Shown piece by piece: positions 54,893 through 64,000 of a stretch of DNA of 64,000 bases (within the stretch, counting starts at the first letter, position 1; each line of letters opens with the position of its first letter). The translations under genes were made by a program, and so were the position numbers. The notes under the pieces are model-generated. The model worked only from the letters and a program-made list of their open reading frames with translations. It searched no databases and was not told the origin of the DNA. The stretch comes from Effrenium voratum (lineage: Eukaryota; Sar; Dinophyceae; Suessiales; Symbiodiniaceae): assembly GCA_963377175.1 (NCBI GenBank), contig CAUJNA010002112.1, forward strand, positions 2,124,249 through 2,188,248, given 5' to 3'.

Positions 54893-57483
54893 GTGTGTGT
54901 GTGTGTGTTTTGCAGGCTACCCCCTTTTGGTTTGGTTTCAACAGGACTTAAAAATGACAAAATGGGTGTGCTTTTTTGGAGGGTAGCTCTCTTTTTGGCC
55001 ATTATTCGTTGGTTCCCCAATCCGGAGACAAACCCAAATGGGCAGCGGCTTGCCCGGTGTGTACTTGCCCAATGCGGGTTATAGTGAAGCTCTTTAGCCA
55101 TACAACACTTTGGCCAAAGCTGCAGGGCTCAGCCATAGGCATCTTTGTAGCACATTAAGCATCAGCCATTCCTGAAATTACTGTTTACTGTCAGTTGACT
55201 TATTTTTTTTCAGGTTTTTGGCTCTGCTCATTTGTAGTCCGGAGCTGCAAAAAACACAGTTGTTTGCTGCCATACTAATGGTTGCAAAGTACTTCTTGCA
55301 AGTTTGAGCATGGTGTCCCATGAAACGATGTGCATCCTTGCCAATCCGTTTCTGTGTGGCCCATTGCCTAAGCCCAAGGCCTTGGGTCCTCCGAGATCCT
55401 TCCATTGCGATGGTTGGGGTTGGAACTTTGCACTCTGAACTTGTGTTTGGGAGATTGTGTATTCATATTACTAAGCCATTGACGAATCTGGGGGAATCTT
55501 GATTGGGTGATTTGGTGATTTAATCCATTTCCTTTGGGTTAAAGGAATTGTCAAGAGTTCTACGCCTGCAACACAGAATCGAAAGGTGTCCCACGAAGGG
55601 ATTCATGCAAGATCTGCAGGAGTTCTATTATTTGTTCTAGCAGCACCATCAGCAAATAGTGCACATCATAACCGAAAGAAATGCTCACCGGAAGCACTGT
55701 CAAAAGCAGCAACATCTGCTTGATTTGTTGCTGAATTGTTTTTTCCTCAGTGGTTCTAGAGAGAAATTATCATGACCGGAAGACATGTCAGTAGTGGAAC
55801 AAACACAACACTAAACAGTGCAATTGGATGGACGAAATCCTGCGCTACCCAAGAAACCCTGGAACGATGATTCCCCTGTAAATATCAACAAACAAATGGT
55901 TTCCCATGGTTTTAAGTTGGTGCGAAATGGATTTCGTCCATCCACAGCACCTGCAGGAAAGGGAAGTTCTGTGCCCAACAGCTAGGCAGCTGCTCGCTAT
56001 CTTGCTCCTTGGCTAGAATCAGCCGCTCGAATGCTCGGGCAGAGGTTGGTTGGGGGTTCTCAAGCGGTTGCTCAAGGCGTTTCCCTTATGATCGGTTTTG
56101 GCTGGGGGACATCCCTTGGGCGAATTGTGCGTGGCAGCCTCACCAACACCAATTGCCATTATCCATTGGAGGTCCAGGTTGATTTGAACATCACCTTTTG
56201 GATTGCCAGTTTGGACAGAGTCTCCCTTCGTCTGAGGTTGGTTCTGCCCTGCCGACAGTATACTGTTTGTGCCAGGGTCCACTTACGATACAATTTCTGA
56301 GTTGTGCACCACTCTTTCAACTCAAAAATTGGGGGGGGGGGGGGGGGCTCACAGAGCTGACTTACTATAGGTACATTACCAGACTTAGCTTATCTTTTGT
56401 ACTTTGCTGAATTTGTGTTTCTTCATGTCTCTTTCTACCAGCGAACACGCCACTTAGGGAGCTAAATTTGTTGGTGCCAACTCTCCTGGTTGCATCGTAG
56501 TTTCACTGAGATATCACGCCCAAGTGATAGATTCAAATCGCACAAGTGTACGGGTTTCAATTCGTTCCTATTGAACAACCCAGATTTCGCAGCGCTGTGC
56601 ACTGGATTGAACGGGAGTGCACCAAACGGCAGTTTCTCAGAATCGGATCCGGGCACCCTTTGACTTGCTAATCAAAGGGAAAACAAAAGGACACCAACCG
56701 TTTTGGGTTCCCGTTCACTTCGCGGCGAGCGGGCTCTGAGAGAGCCCTAGGTGTGCCCCAGAGCTGGCGAGCGAAGCTTTTCGCCAGGCGCGTTGCGGGG
56801 CCGGGGTCTATTGGATCCGAGAAGCCAACTGGGATATGAATTTTGACCGGGCACCGCCATGATGGATGACCATGAATCCCCATGGAATTAAGCGATGTCA
56901 GCAATTTGTTTTGGGTCACAATAAGAATCACATCCGCATGGCGTGGCCTTATGAAGAGTTTTCTAGGTGACGCGCTGGATGGCCAAGCTTTGGTTGTCGG
57001 GGGACCTTAAAGGGGTTGCAGAAGACGGATTCTGATTGCTTGCCAGAAGCATCCTAGAGCCCATTTGATAGAAACCTTGGATTCAGGATCTGTCCCAACT
57101 TTTTGCATTCTGAGGTCCCACAAAAAAGACACCCATTTGGTGGTAAACCGCAAGTTCAGACTTGTTTTGGGCCATTCTCGGCAGTGAGATGATGCAAGTC
57201 AGAACATGACAAAAGCTTCACCTGCTTGTTCCTTTTCGCCAATTTGGGTGTGTTTTCGTTTTTGAGGGCACCATTTCTGGCTTGGGGTCAAGGAGAAAAC
57301 ACCACCATTGTTGGGGTCCCCTATTTTTAAGACACACCAATTGATTGGTGAAACTCCCCTGATCAGTTTCTTCCCATCTCTACCGTGAGATGTCTTTCGC
57401 TTTCTCCCGTCAGATAATTTCCCTTTTGATTTGTTTGGGTTGCCGTATTTCCGGTTTGCTTTTTGGTCCGGGCACACGGTCAG
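54893..57483. other. Mostly non-coding stretch
   Basis: It contains a GT run (54893-54909), MITE copy 2 (55817-55951) and a G-run near 56330-56347. A frame at 56031-56300 (MLGQRLVGGSQAVAQGVSLM...) is open for 89 codons but unrecognised. Confidence 0.45.
55817..55951. mobile_element. Stowaway-like MITE, copy 2 (inverted)
   Basis: The left end contains TTGGATGGACGAAATCC and the right end GGATTTCGTCCATCCACAG. Its interior is the reverse complement of that of copy 1 at 54078-54216, with substitutions. The flanking target site is unclear. Confidence 0.6.
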
Positions 57484-57583
57484 GACGGCGTGCGGATCTT
57501 GGTGGAGGTGATTTGCGTGAGTGACGACGACATCGAATTGGCCTCCAAAGGACTGGACAAAGTCCAACGGCGATTAGGCTCAG
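57484..57583 (+). CDS. Possible upstream exon of the F-box-like gene
   Basis: It lies between cacacggtcag|g and ctcag|gtggg. The frame reads DGVRILVEVICVSDDDIELA then SKGLDKVQRRLGS. Both splice sites look good. The link to the gene at 57847 is by position only. Confidence 0.4.
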
Positions 57584-57846
57584 GTGGGTTGACAAAACTA
57601 CTTGATGCTTGGATGCTCTACTTGCTGAGTGGCTTGAGCACTCAAGTTGGGCCTTGTTTGTGGCCATGTTGAGCATCATATGAGCATCATTTGGACCAAA
57701 TTCAATTAGATTCAAGGATGCCTGGCTTGCTTTTTGAGTACCCAAAAAGCAGGAGCAACCTGCGAGAATATTCCTTGAGCAGAAATCACTCAGATCCCAT
57801 GTTCGTCTTCGCCTTTGTTCATTCGGTACCCAGGCCTGCCATAGGC

Positions 57847-59078
57847 ATGTTGGACCAAGCCAAGCACCGCATTTTAGCTGCCCCTTCTGTCATGGCTGGC
57901 GTGGATCTCAGCCGACCTCTCGCCGAGATTTTGCAGGATGCCGCCGATGGGCCAGCCTTGCGCGTCCGCCTGGCTGTGTTGGAGCAGGAAATCCCAGTTG
58001 CCCAGAGGGTTGCTTTACATAGTTTTCTGTGCGTCTTTTGTCGGGGGGGAGGTGTGTCCCTTTCAGTGGCACCTCGTTTCCTCTTCTTGCTTTTGGGAGG
58101 GGGTTGCCTTTCAGGCACGCTGTTTCCCTTTTTGTCTGGGGCAGTTCCCTCAAAAAATGTCAACTAGCCAAAGGCGCATGCCCTTTTGTCTTTTTCCATG
58201 GAAGTCCACTGGGCTGCGAGGAAATGGATGACCTGCGGGTCGTGAATGCCATGGTGACGGCAGACTTGGCCGAGGCGAATCTGCGATGCAAGAAGCTAGA
58301 GGAAGCGATGCGGAGGTGGCGCGTGAGCGATGACTGCTTCGACTTGGGGCGCATGTTGCCGAGTCCGGTGGCAGCGGTTTGGCGCAGCTTTTCGTTTTTG
58401 GAACCTGCGGAGATCTGCGGCCTGGATGCTTCTTGCAGGTATCTTCACGCAAAGTTGGAGAGCGCTGGAGCCTGGCAAGCCCTTTGCCTGAGGAATCTGC
58501 CGGCAGAACGCTGCAGCAGCTGCTGGAACTTCAAGGCCGCCTTGCTGCACCATCGATTGACACTTGCCATGGAAGAACTCACGGTCAGCCAGGCGATCAA
58601 AGTGCATGAGTTGCAGGACGAGATTAGATCCTGCCGAACGTCGGAAGTGTTTTGGACCATCAGTGCGGCAAGGATTGAACTTCGGAAAACCAGCGGGCAG
58701 CAATGGATTTCATCTCCGTCCTTCGAGGTGGCAGGGCAAACATGCCTCTTTGAGTTCGACCCTGGCGCTCATGCAAGCAGCAATGCCAAAGGGAAGTCGA
58801 GGCCTTGCGCTTTTTACATGTATGCGCCAAGAGGCATAGATGTCCAAGCCGAGGTCCTTATCGACACTTGCGAACCAATCTTGATCGACCACTTGTCAGG
58901 ATGGGGGTTTGACAACGCCGGCCCTGGTGTGCCAAACAATCAGCATGTCCGTATCACTGTCCGCTTCAAGAGTTTTCGATTCAGCAAAGAGAGTAACATC
59001 CTGTGGATCAAGTCAAACAAGAAGTTGAAAGACTGCACGCAGACAGGCTACAATTTTGCTGATGTCTATGGGCCATAA
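57847..59078 (+). CDS. F-box-like protein with C-terminal MATH-like domain, one intron
   Basis: Two exons are clear: 57847-57987 and 58221-59078, both ending or starting on codon boundaries (phase 0), giving about 332 residues. Exon 1 is helical (MLDQAKHRILAAP, RPLAEILQDAADGPALRVRL, AVLEQ). It continues as EMDDLRVVNAM in exon 2, forming one coiled coil to about residue 80. An F-box-like motif follows at about residues 93-137 (LPSPVAAVWRSFSFLEPAE, CRYLHAKLESAGAWQALCL), which in known proteins binds Skp1 in SCF ubiquitin ligases. The last 130 residues (FEVAGQTCLFEFDPGAH, CAFYMYAPRGIDVQAEVLID) suggest a MATH-like substrate-binding fold. More exons may exist upstream, since the frame is open back to a splice-like AG at 57832. 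The intron is a TIR element. Confidence 0.68.
57993..58220. mobile_element. Short TIR element forming the intron of the F-box-like gene, copy 4
   Basis: It begins CCCAGTTGCCCAGAGG and ends CCACTGGGCTGCGAG. GAAAT flanks it at 57988-57992 and 58221-58225. Removing the element and one GAAAT restores a continuous frame (...LEQ|EMDDLR...). Two in-frame splices are possible: a GA-AG intron 57988-58220 using the duplicated target at both ends, or a GT-AG intron 57997-58220 that adds two residues. The element carries its own AG end. This fits the definition of an introner. Confidence 0.75.
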
Positions 59079-59874
59079 TAGCTTACACTGTGTGCGCCTC
59101 TTGAGTTGACTGAAGTGGGAACGCCTCAAGCGCTTGCCCCACACCAATGCGCGTGATATTGGCAAGGCACTTAGAGTTTTGGCGGCGGAGTCATGGTGGT
59201 CATCAGCCTGAGATGAGGCGAACAGAGCTGGTGAGCACCGCAAGAAACAACAAGGCACCGCGCCCAACTGCAAGACCGTTCGGCGTCTCACGCAAGTTTG
59301 TGCCATTTTTTGTTCTTTGATGGGTGTGTCATTCTGAAGATCCTTCCAGTGAAGGGGCGAACCTCACAAGGTGACAGGTCTGGCCTTAAGCTCTACATGT
59401 CATATATATGATTCCGGAGGAGTTTATTGCTCTTAAGTGGACGAGTGGCAAGGGCAGCGTGCACGCACTTAAGAGAGCCGACTGAGCTTCAATTTTGTTG
59501 AGCTGATTGAAGCCCGAAAACCTTGCAATCGTGTTGCGCATTCACGAGCCTGGAGTGATCCCAAAGAAGAAATCAGGAAACTCGAAAGTTCACACGCGTA
59601 CGTGGCGTAGGCCTGCCAGCAAACACGCCCCCGGTACACACACGTGTCAAATTTGCTAGAACAGAAAGATGGACGTTCTGGGGCCATGACTAGATACTTA
59701 GACCCAAAAACCGATGTTCACGGGTCAACTCCACAGTTTTTGTTCGTGTTCAGGCAACTTTGTCAGAGGTTTGTGGCCCTGGTTTTGACGATCCCAGGCA
59801 TCGTCCTAAATTACAACGCGCACAAATACGTACAGCACACACACAGACGGTGCACGGGAAACTAGCAACACTGG

Positions 59875-59876
59875 CA

Positions 59877-59911
<35 letters not shown>
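59875..59911. repeat. (CA)n microsatellite
   Basis: About 17 CA units, non-coding. A shorter CA run occurs at about 32352-32372. Confidence 0.92.
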
Positions 59912-59913
<2 letters not shown>

Positions 59914-60139
59914 GGAATGCCACGTCGGCAGTCAAACACCAAACGTTCAAACACGTAAACATGAGATGAAATGTTGCAAGTTAGCACTGAACCGTGCAAA
60001 GTCAGTGGCCTTAAGGGCGATTGTTAGGGGTGAGCCCTCCAGCTGCCCGCGACGGGACCCAGGAGCAGCTCTCAGGCAGGTACGTTTCACGAAAAGTATG
60101 TGGGGTCTTCGTTGGCAGCCGCCCACATACTCTTCCGGC

Positions 60140-60412
60140 TGCCCCCTGCCGGCATGCACGAATTGCACGGATTTGACAAATCGGGGTACATACACGAACG
60201 TAGCTGAAAGCTTCTTGGTCTGGGGCAACTGCCGCAAACCTCTGTGCGTCAGGCGAATGCGTCCACTGATGTCCGCTGTGAACCGATAGGTCAGTAACGC
60301 CGTTCACGACAAACGTAGCTGAAAGCCACCTGGTCTGGGGCAACCGCCGCAAACCCGTTCACTGCTGGCGTGCATGAATTCCACGGATTTTGACAAACCT
60401 GGTTCTGCAGGT
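60140..60412. repeat. Locally duplicated, interleaved unit
   Basis: The phrase acgtagctgaaagc followed by tggtctggggcaac and gccgcaaacc occurs twice about 114 bp apart. A second phrase, gcatgcacgaattgcacgga and its variant, occurs about 219 bp apart on either side. This suggests nested duplication. Confidence 0.6.
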
Positions 60413-60774
60413 GGTTTGTACTGCGGATGCCACAGTGGGCAGATCGGGCTCTTCGAATTTGGGCGAGGGCTGATCGAATTTCAGCGAGGGTTCATCTCGA
60501 GAACGGGTTGTTAAAACATTTGGTCCAGCACGGCAATGTTTGCGGAGGCGGCGTCTCGAATTAGGCTGAGCTGCTGGCAGAGTTGCAGCAAACCCGTCTC
60601 AGATGTATTAACTTGGCGGTCAGGGGGGGGGAGGGGGGGGGCGGACGGCGGGGGAAGTGGATTACTCAAAACATGAGCCTAAATGGCCGAAGAATCAAGA
60701 AGTCACAGAACAATGAACAATGAGCGACGTGCAGTAAGTGAGAAATCTATTTTGACCAGCGTCGCAGGGTTGAC

Positions 60775-62852
60775 CTAAAAAGTAGACCGACGAGAGGTCG
60801 CAGCCTGTAACTCGCGAAGGGTGAAACCATGGGATTGGTAAAAATCCTGCAACACAGCAATGTCCGTGGTAATGAAGGACCGAGGGAAAGTATACTTGCG
60901 AATCAGCGCAACACGAGATAGATAACCGGAAAATCTGTTGGCTCGTGTAGCCGTGCTATATGGGTGACGAACCTGCCATTTGGCATGCGGCATGATGAAT
61001 CTGACCTGTCGAAGACGATGGAGTATGCGGAAACCCAAATAGTGATCATCGTTCACGGGCTCGATCAAAACAGGAGGTATGTAAAAAGTGTCCCGGAATA
61101 GAAATTGGAAAGGGGGCGAGTTGGCAATGTCGGCGTGAATCAATAGCATTCTATTGTCGACGTATCGGGTAAAACAGAAAAGGTGTCGTTGGCTATGCAA
61201 AAACTGCTGAAAAGAATCAGTCCAAATCTGCTCCCGATGGGCAATCGCTAGGGCACACAATGCAGGAGAAAGCTGATTGCCAATTGTGGCTCCTCTAGTC
61301 TGCCGATAAACCTGTCCCAGGGTGAGGAAAATGCTAGCTGTAAAAGCAGTGGAAATGAAAAGGTCGATATCATCAAGGCGAATTGTTCGAAGGAGGCCTT
61401 TGCCCCTATACATGCGAAACTGCGAGTGAGTTGTGGACAAGTCAATTGAAAACGTGAGGTCAGGGGGTCCGGCGTGTTGTCTCAAATAGCGTTGCTTGGC
61501 TTCGCGCCAGGATGCTAACACTCGGCTTTGTGGAAGAGAATTGAAGAATCCGATGATGTCATCATTGCGTAGAACGATGCGGGCGTCATCCGAGATGGAC
61601 TCAAAGAAATGACGGATGCTGCTCCAAATGTCCACATTTTGGCCGGGGTCCAATGATGCAGGAAAAGCAATACGTGAAACAGCTTGAACGACGAAAGCAC
61701 AGGCTTTATGGGCAGCGGCAAGGGGAGTGTTCCTGTAAGCAACAATAGAACGGCCAATAGCAAAAGATTTCTTGTGCTTGAGCAAGGTATATCCTCGTGG
61801 TAGGTCCAAATCCAATCGAAAGGCCCAAGGGTATCGCTGAAGCAAAGAATCGGGAATGAGGGTGTGCAGAAGATCCTGAGCTTTGCTTGGCGGGATAGAC
61901 ACGCGTTCAAAAATCGTGGTCTCAGTGAAAGTGGCCTTCACTGCATTGTAATATAGTAACGGGCAATACAGCATAGTACGAAAAGGTTGATGATCCTGAC
62001 AATGAATAGTCAAGCCCCGTAGCTGTTGTCGCAAAGATGAAACAGCCTGCCAAGTGATGCAGTCCTCATGTACGGTGTTCAAGTGCAGTGGCCACTGACC
62101 TTCCAAGAAGTCGTGGGTGGCAGCATCATCCATGTTTAAACAGTGCTTGTCAGCCCAGCGGGCGACATCTTTGCGAAATTCTTCTGAATATGTGCGCTTG
62201 GAGGGTAAAATTTGCGAGGCTGCGCTGTACTGAAGTATGGCTTTAAGCTGCGGAGATATCGACAAGAACTCGGCTGGGGAAGCAATGTGCCCATTATGCA
62301 TTTCCAAATGGGGGTGTCTAGGCAAGAATGATTTGCAGGGGCACGAAGGGACTCTCCCTGGGTTCAAGGAGAATTCACGCATGGTCTCCTGGAAATTGAA
62401 CAGTCGTTCGTGTAACGAGACGTGAGCCCGAAACAATATGGACCGGGAAGGAACATGAAGTGGGAGGAGTCGGTGTTCACTCTTGCGAATTATTTGCAGC
62501 AAAAATTGGCGTACATTGTATTGAAATTCAGGATGCGACAGGGGGCAAGTGCGAAAAGGGCTGTTAGTACCCGGCAAAGCAAGATTCTTGACCCGAAAGA
62601 TCTTGGCAATGTGCGACTTGACTCTGCTGCGCCAGGGTTGTTCGAGGTTGTTACTCAAACGGAGTAGGGCATACAAGTGAAGTTGATGAACACTGTGTCG
62701 GCGAAGAAAAGCCTGGCTCGAAAACTTGTCAAGTTGTCACCTGCGAGCATCAAAAGGGTCTGCCACAAAGACTGAACGGAGTCACTGAAGGAAGTAAGGA
62801 GGGAGAAAGGGCAATGAACAGCAGAAAGTCGTCGGCGAATCTTCTTGTGCAA
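60775..62852 (-). CDS. Reverse transcriptase, Penelope-like, with YVDN active site
   Basis: The main frame runs from 62676 to 60775 (633 residues). An upstream part in another frame (62852-62655: HKKIRRRLSAVHCPFSLL to FADTVFINFT) probably belongs to the same protein, joined by a frameshift or small intron near 62660. RT landmarks, numbered from 62676, are: DLPRGYTLLKHKKSF near 292, motif A NDDIIGFFNSLP at 371-382, a basic insert, motif B RGATIGNQLSPAL at 461-473, motif C TRYVDNRML at 503-511 and motif D HYLGFRI at 545-551. The GNQLSP form of motif B favours Penelope/TERT-like RTs over LINE or LTR RTs. The usual second Asp of motif C is Asn. A CPC site near residue 112-114 may bind metal. Confidence 0.75.
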
Positions 62853-63152
62853 TTCTGCACACTTCGGGCTTGAATACTCTGGTGAATTTCGAGTATCTCG
62901 GTAGTCGTGATTTTTGACCCTGAAGCCCGAGTTAATAAATTTATTTGGCCTTAATTTTTTTTTTCGAGCTTTAAGAAATTCTTTTTTGCATATAATTTTA
63001 ACTCATACATAATTATTCTAGTCTCTGAATTATCCTTTCGTTAACTAAATGGCTCTTGATATACATATTGCAAAAAGGGTAAGTTCAGGGGTGGCTGCCA
63101 TCGGCCTGACTGAATTAATTCCACAGGCGCACCTCGGTTCTGCTATCGTCAG
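62853..63152. other. Spacer between RT and GIY-YIG parts, AT-rich
   Basis: The minus-strand frame still reads sensibly to about 62930 (KNHDYRDTRNSPEYSS, PKCAELHKKI). From 62930 to 63050 the sequence is strongly AT-rich with long T and A runs, unlike the rest of the window. It may be an intron. Confidence 0.5.
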
Positions 63153-63983
63153 TCAACCACGTCGGCAACAATACTCGCATTTGTTTGAGGGGAAAGCGAC
63201 AGCAACACAGTCCCTGGAGGGGTCCACAATTGACTGGAGTGCTGAGACCCAATAGTGCAAAGCCAGCTCGGCTTTGACAAGCTTATGCTGCTGTAACTGA
63301 TGGAGTTTGCGTAACCGAGAGTGAAACCGACCAAAAACAGTCTTCCGGGTACTGCCGATGTAGAAGAGCCGGGCCTTCTTGGCAAATCTGTGAGGTTGTC
63401 GTGTATCCATTGCCAACATCAGATATACAGCATAGGGGGAGTCCATCAAGCTCCAAGAAAGGGATTGCCATGAGTAGTCAAAGCATGTTAATCGACGTCT
63501 CCACTGGGTAATGGCAGCGGAGTTAGGGGCCCAGTGAAACAATATAAGCCAAGCAAGCTTGGCTCGGATAAGCAAAAGAGCATTTGAAACATGTATGGGC
63601 ATATACTTGGGTAAATACTGCAGCGTAATGGTAGAAAAACGGAAAATAAGGTCAATGAGGTTGGCGTACTGTCGCATCATTTTGGCCGGTTGATGACCTC
63701 TGCTGATCCATTCGTAAAGCCATTGGATAATGAGAAATAAGAGTCTGAAAACATCCTCGAGGTCGGCAAAGAAGGTGTTGATGGGAATCGGAATAGGTTG
63801 TGAAACACGCAAGTCTTCGGGAGTTAGTTTGGAAATCTGTGTGAAAATGTCGGTCAGCATGTCGGAGTGTGTGTCGAATATGCGCAGGGGATCCATCGCG
63901 GTCTGTACACGAAGAGGGCGACGAACCTGTGAGCAACCATGGCTAAGCACCGTGTGAGAAACCATGTTGCGCGTGCAACTCAA
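63153..63983 (-). CDS. GIY-YIG endonuclease-like ORF (5' part of the Penelope-like element)
   Basis: The frame encodes 276 residues from the ATG at 63983 and may extend beyond the window. The N-terminal 180 residues are helical and unrecognised. The domain near the C-terminus has the GIY strand as YAVYLML (about 184-190), the YIG strand as LFYIGST (206-212) and a following helix with the conserved Arg (FGRFHSRLRKLHQ, 217-229). A Cys pair (KCEYCC) sits at the very end, where relatives may have a zinc-binding extension. The role in Penelope-like elements is to nick target DNA for priming. The catalytic Glu/Asn region further on was not identified with confidence. Confidence 0.65.
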   Translation of the reverse strand: MSCTRNMVSHTVLSHGCSQVRRPLRVQTAMDPLRIFDTHSDMLTDIFTQISKLTPEDLRVSQPIPIPINTFFADLEDVFRLLFLIIQWLYEWISRGHQPAKMMRQYANLIDLIFRFSTITLQYLPKYMPIHVSNALLLIRAKLAWLILFHWAPNSAAITQWRRRLTCFDYSWQSLSWSLMDSPYAVYLMLAMDTRQPHRFAKKARLFYIGSTRKTVFGRFHSRLRKLHQLQQHKLVKAELALHYWVSALQSIVDPSRDCVAVAFPSNKCEYCCRRG

Positions 63984-64000
63984 AGAGTGCGAACAACAAA

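Larger units (their letters stand above)
59079..60774. other. Intergenic stretch between convergent genes
   Basis: It holds a (CA)n run at 59875-59911, two copies of an 'acgtagctgaaagc...ttggtctggggcaac' unit at 60193-60243 and 60307-60356, two copies of a 'gcatgcacgaattgcacgga'-type unit near 60150 and 60369, and a G-run at 60624-60642. No gene is supported. Confidence 0.6.
60775..64000 (-). mobile_element. Penelope-like retroelement with N-terminal GIY-YIG (partial, runs off the window)
   Basis: On the minus strand a GIY-YIG ORF (63983-63153) is followed by an RT ORF (62852-60775). Canonical Penelope-like elements have RT first and GIY-YIG last; a permuted group with GIY-YIG in front is known from green algae, protists and invertebrates. 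The 220 bp between the two parts is AT-rich and could be an intron or a degraded link. No terminal repeats were seen inside the window, so the 5' end lies beyond 64000 and the 3' end near or before 60775. Confidence 0.65.

Noticed and set aside
56031..56300. 89-codon ORF as a gene
   Set aside because: It is open but unrecognised, with no clear splice context or coding bias. It is left as part of the non-coding stretch.
1..64000. Dinoflagellate spliced-leader relics, tRNA or rRNA genes
   Set aside because: I looked for the spliced-leader end (ttttggctcaag) and for obvious tRNA or rRNA blocks and found none by eye. A tRNA scan would be needed to be sure.

Overview
The window looks like nuclear DNA of a dinoflagellate, most likely of the Symbiodiniaceae/Suessiales type. 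This is inference: no rRNA, tRNA or spliced-leader sequence was found to fix the species. The signs are very low gene density, short exons in long non-coding stretches, splice sites of the AG|G kind, RCC1-like 'VVTWG' repeat genes with a ubiquitin-like head, a Ty1/copia element carrying a methyltransferase-like domain, and a Penelope-like reverse transcriptase preceded by a GIY-YIG domain. Most of the sequence is mobile or repetitive.

Layout. 1-1454: non-coding, with a short TIR element flanked by target-site duplications (TSDs). 1455-10176: a complete but dead Ty1/copia insertion. It has matching 5-bp TSDs (ATTTC), extremely short LTRs (70 and 48 bp), an initiator-Met-type primer site and a G-rich tract before the 3' LTR. 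Its gag-pol is frameshifted and internally deleted, and the integrase is split by a 2.8-kb element with 31-bp TIRs. 10177-13789: non-coding. 13790-20500: two copies of a duplicated segment, each holding an RCC1-like gene; the first is mostly intact and the second is a pseudogene. 20501-37000: several intron-containing genes that I cannot name. They include a lysine-rich exon behind a 390-bp CT tract, an exon with methyltransferase-like motifs, a coiled-coil multi-exon gene (29599-33935) and a second multi-exon gene (34146-36790). 38852-47587: a satellite of about 155 copies of a 56-bp monomer containing three palindromes. 47588-57583: scattered exons of one or more multi-exon genes, some with cysteine-rich motifs, plus a small MITE family. 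57847-59078: an F-box-like gene whose intron is a TSD-flanked TIR element. 60775-64000, minus strand: a GIY-YIG ORF followed by a reverse transcriptase ORF, the domain order of permuted Penelope-like elements; it runs to the window edge.

How it fits together. Three processes shape the window. Retroelements insert and decay (copia and the Penelope-like element). Short TIR elements spread; three independent copies of one family have TSDs, and one sits in a gene where it acts as an intron. Tandem arrays grow and homogenise (the 56-bp satellite, the 115-bp array, and the 123-bp units inside the RCC1-like gene). Exon structures of the multi-exon genes were read by eye from reading frames and AG|G or AG|GT junctions and need transcript data.
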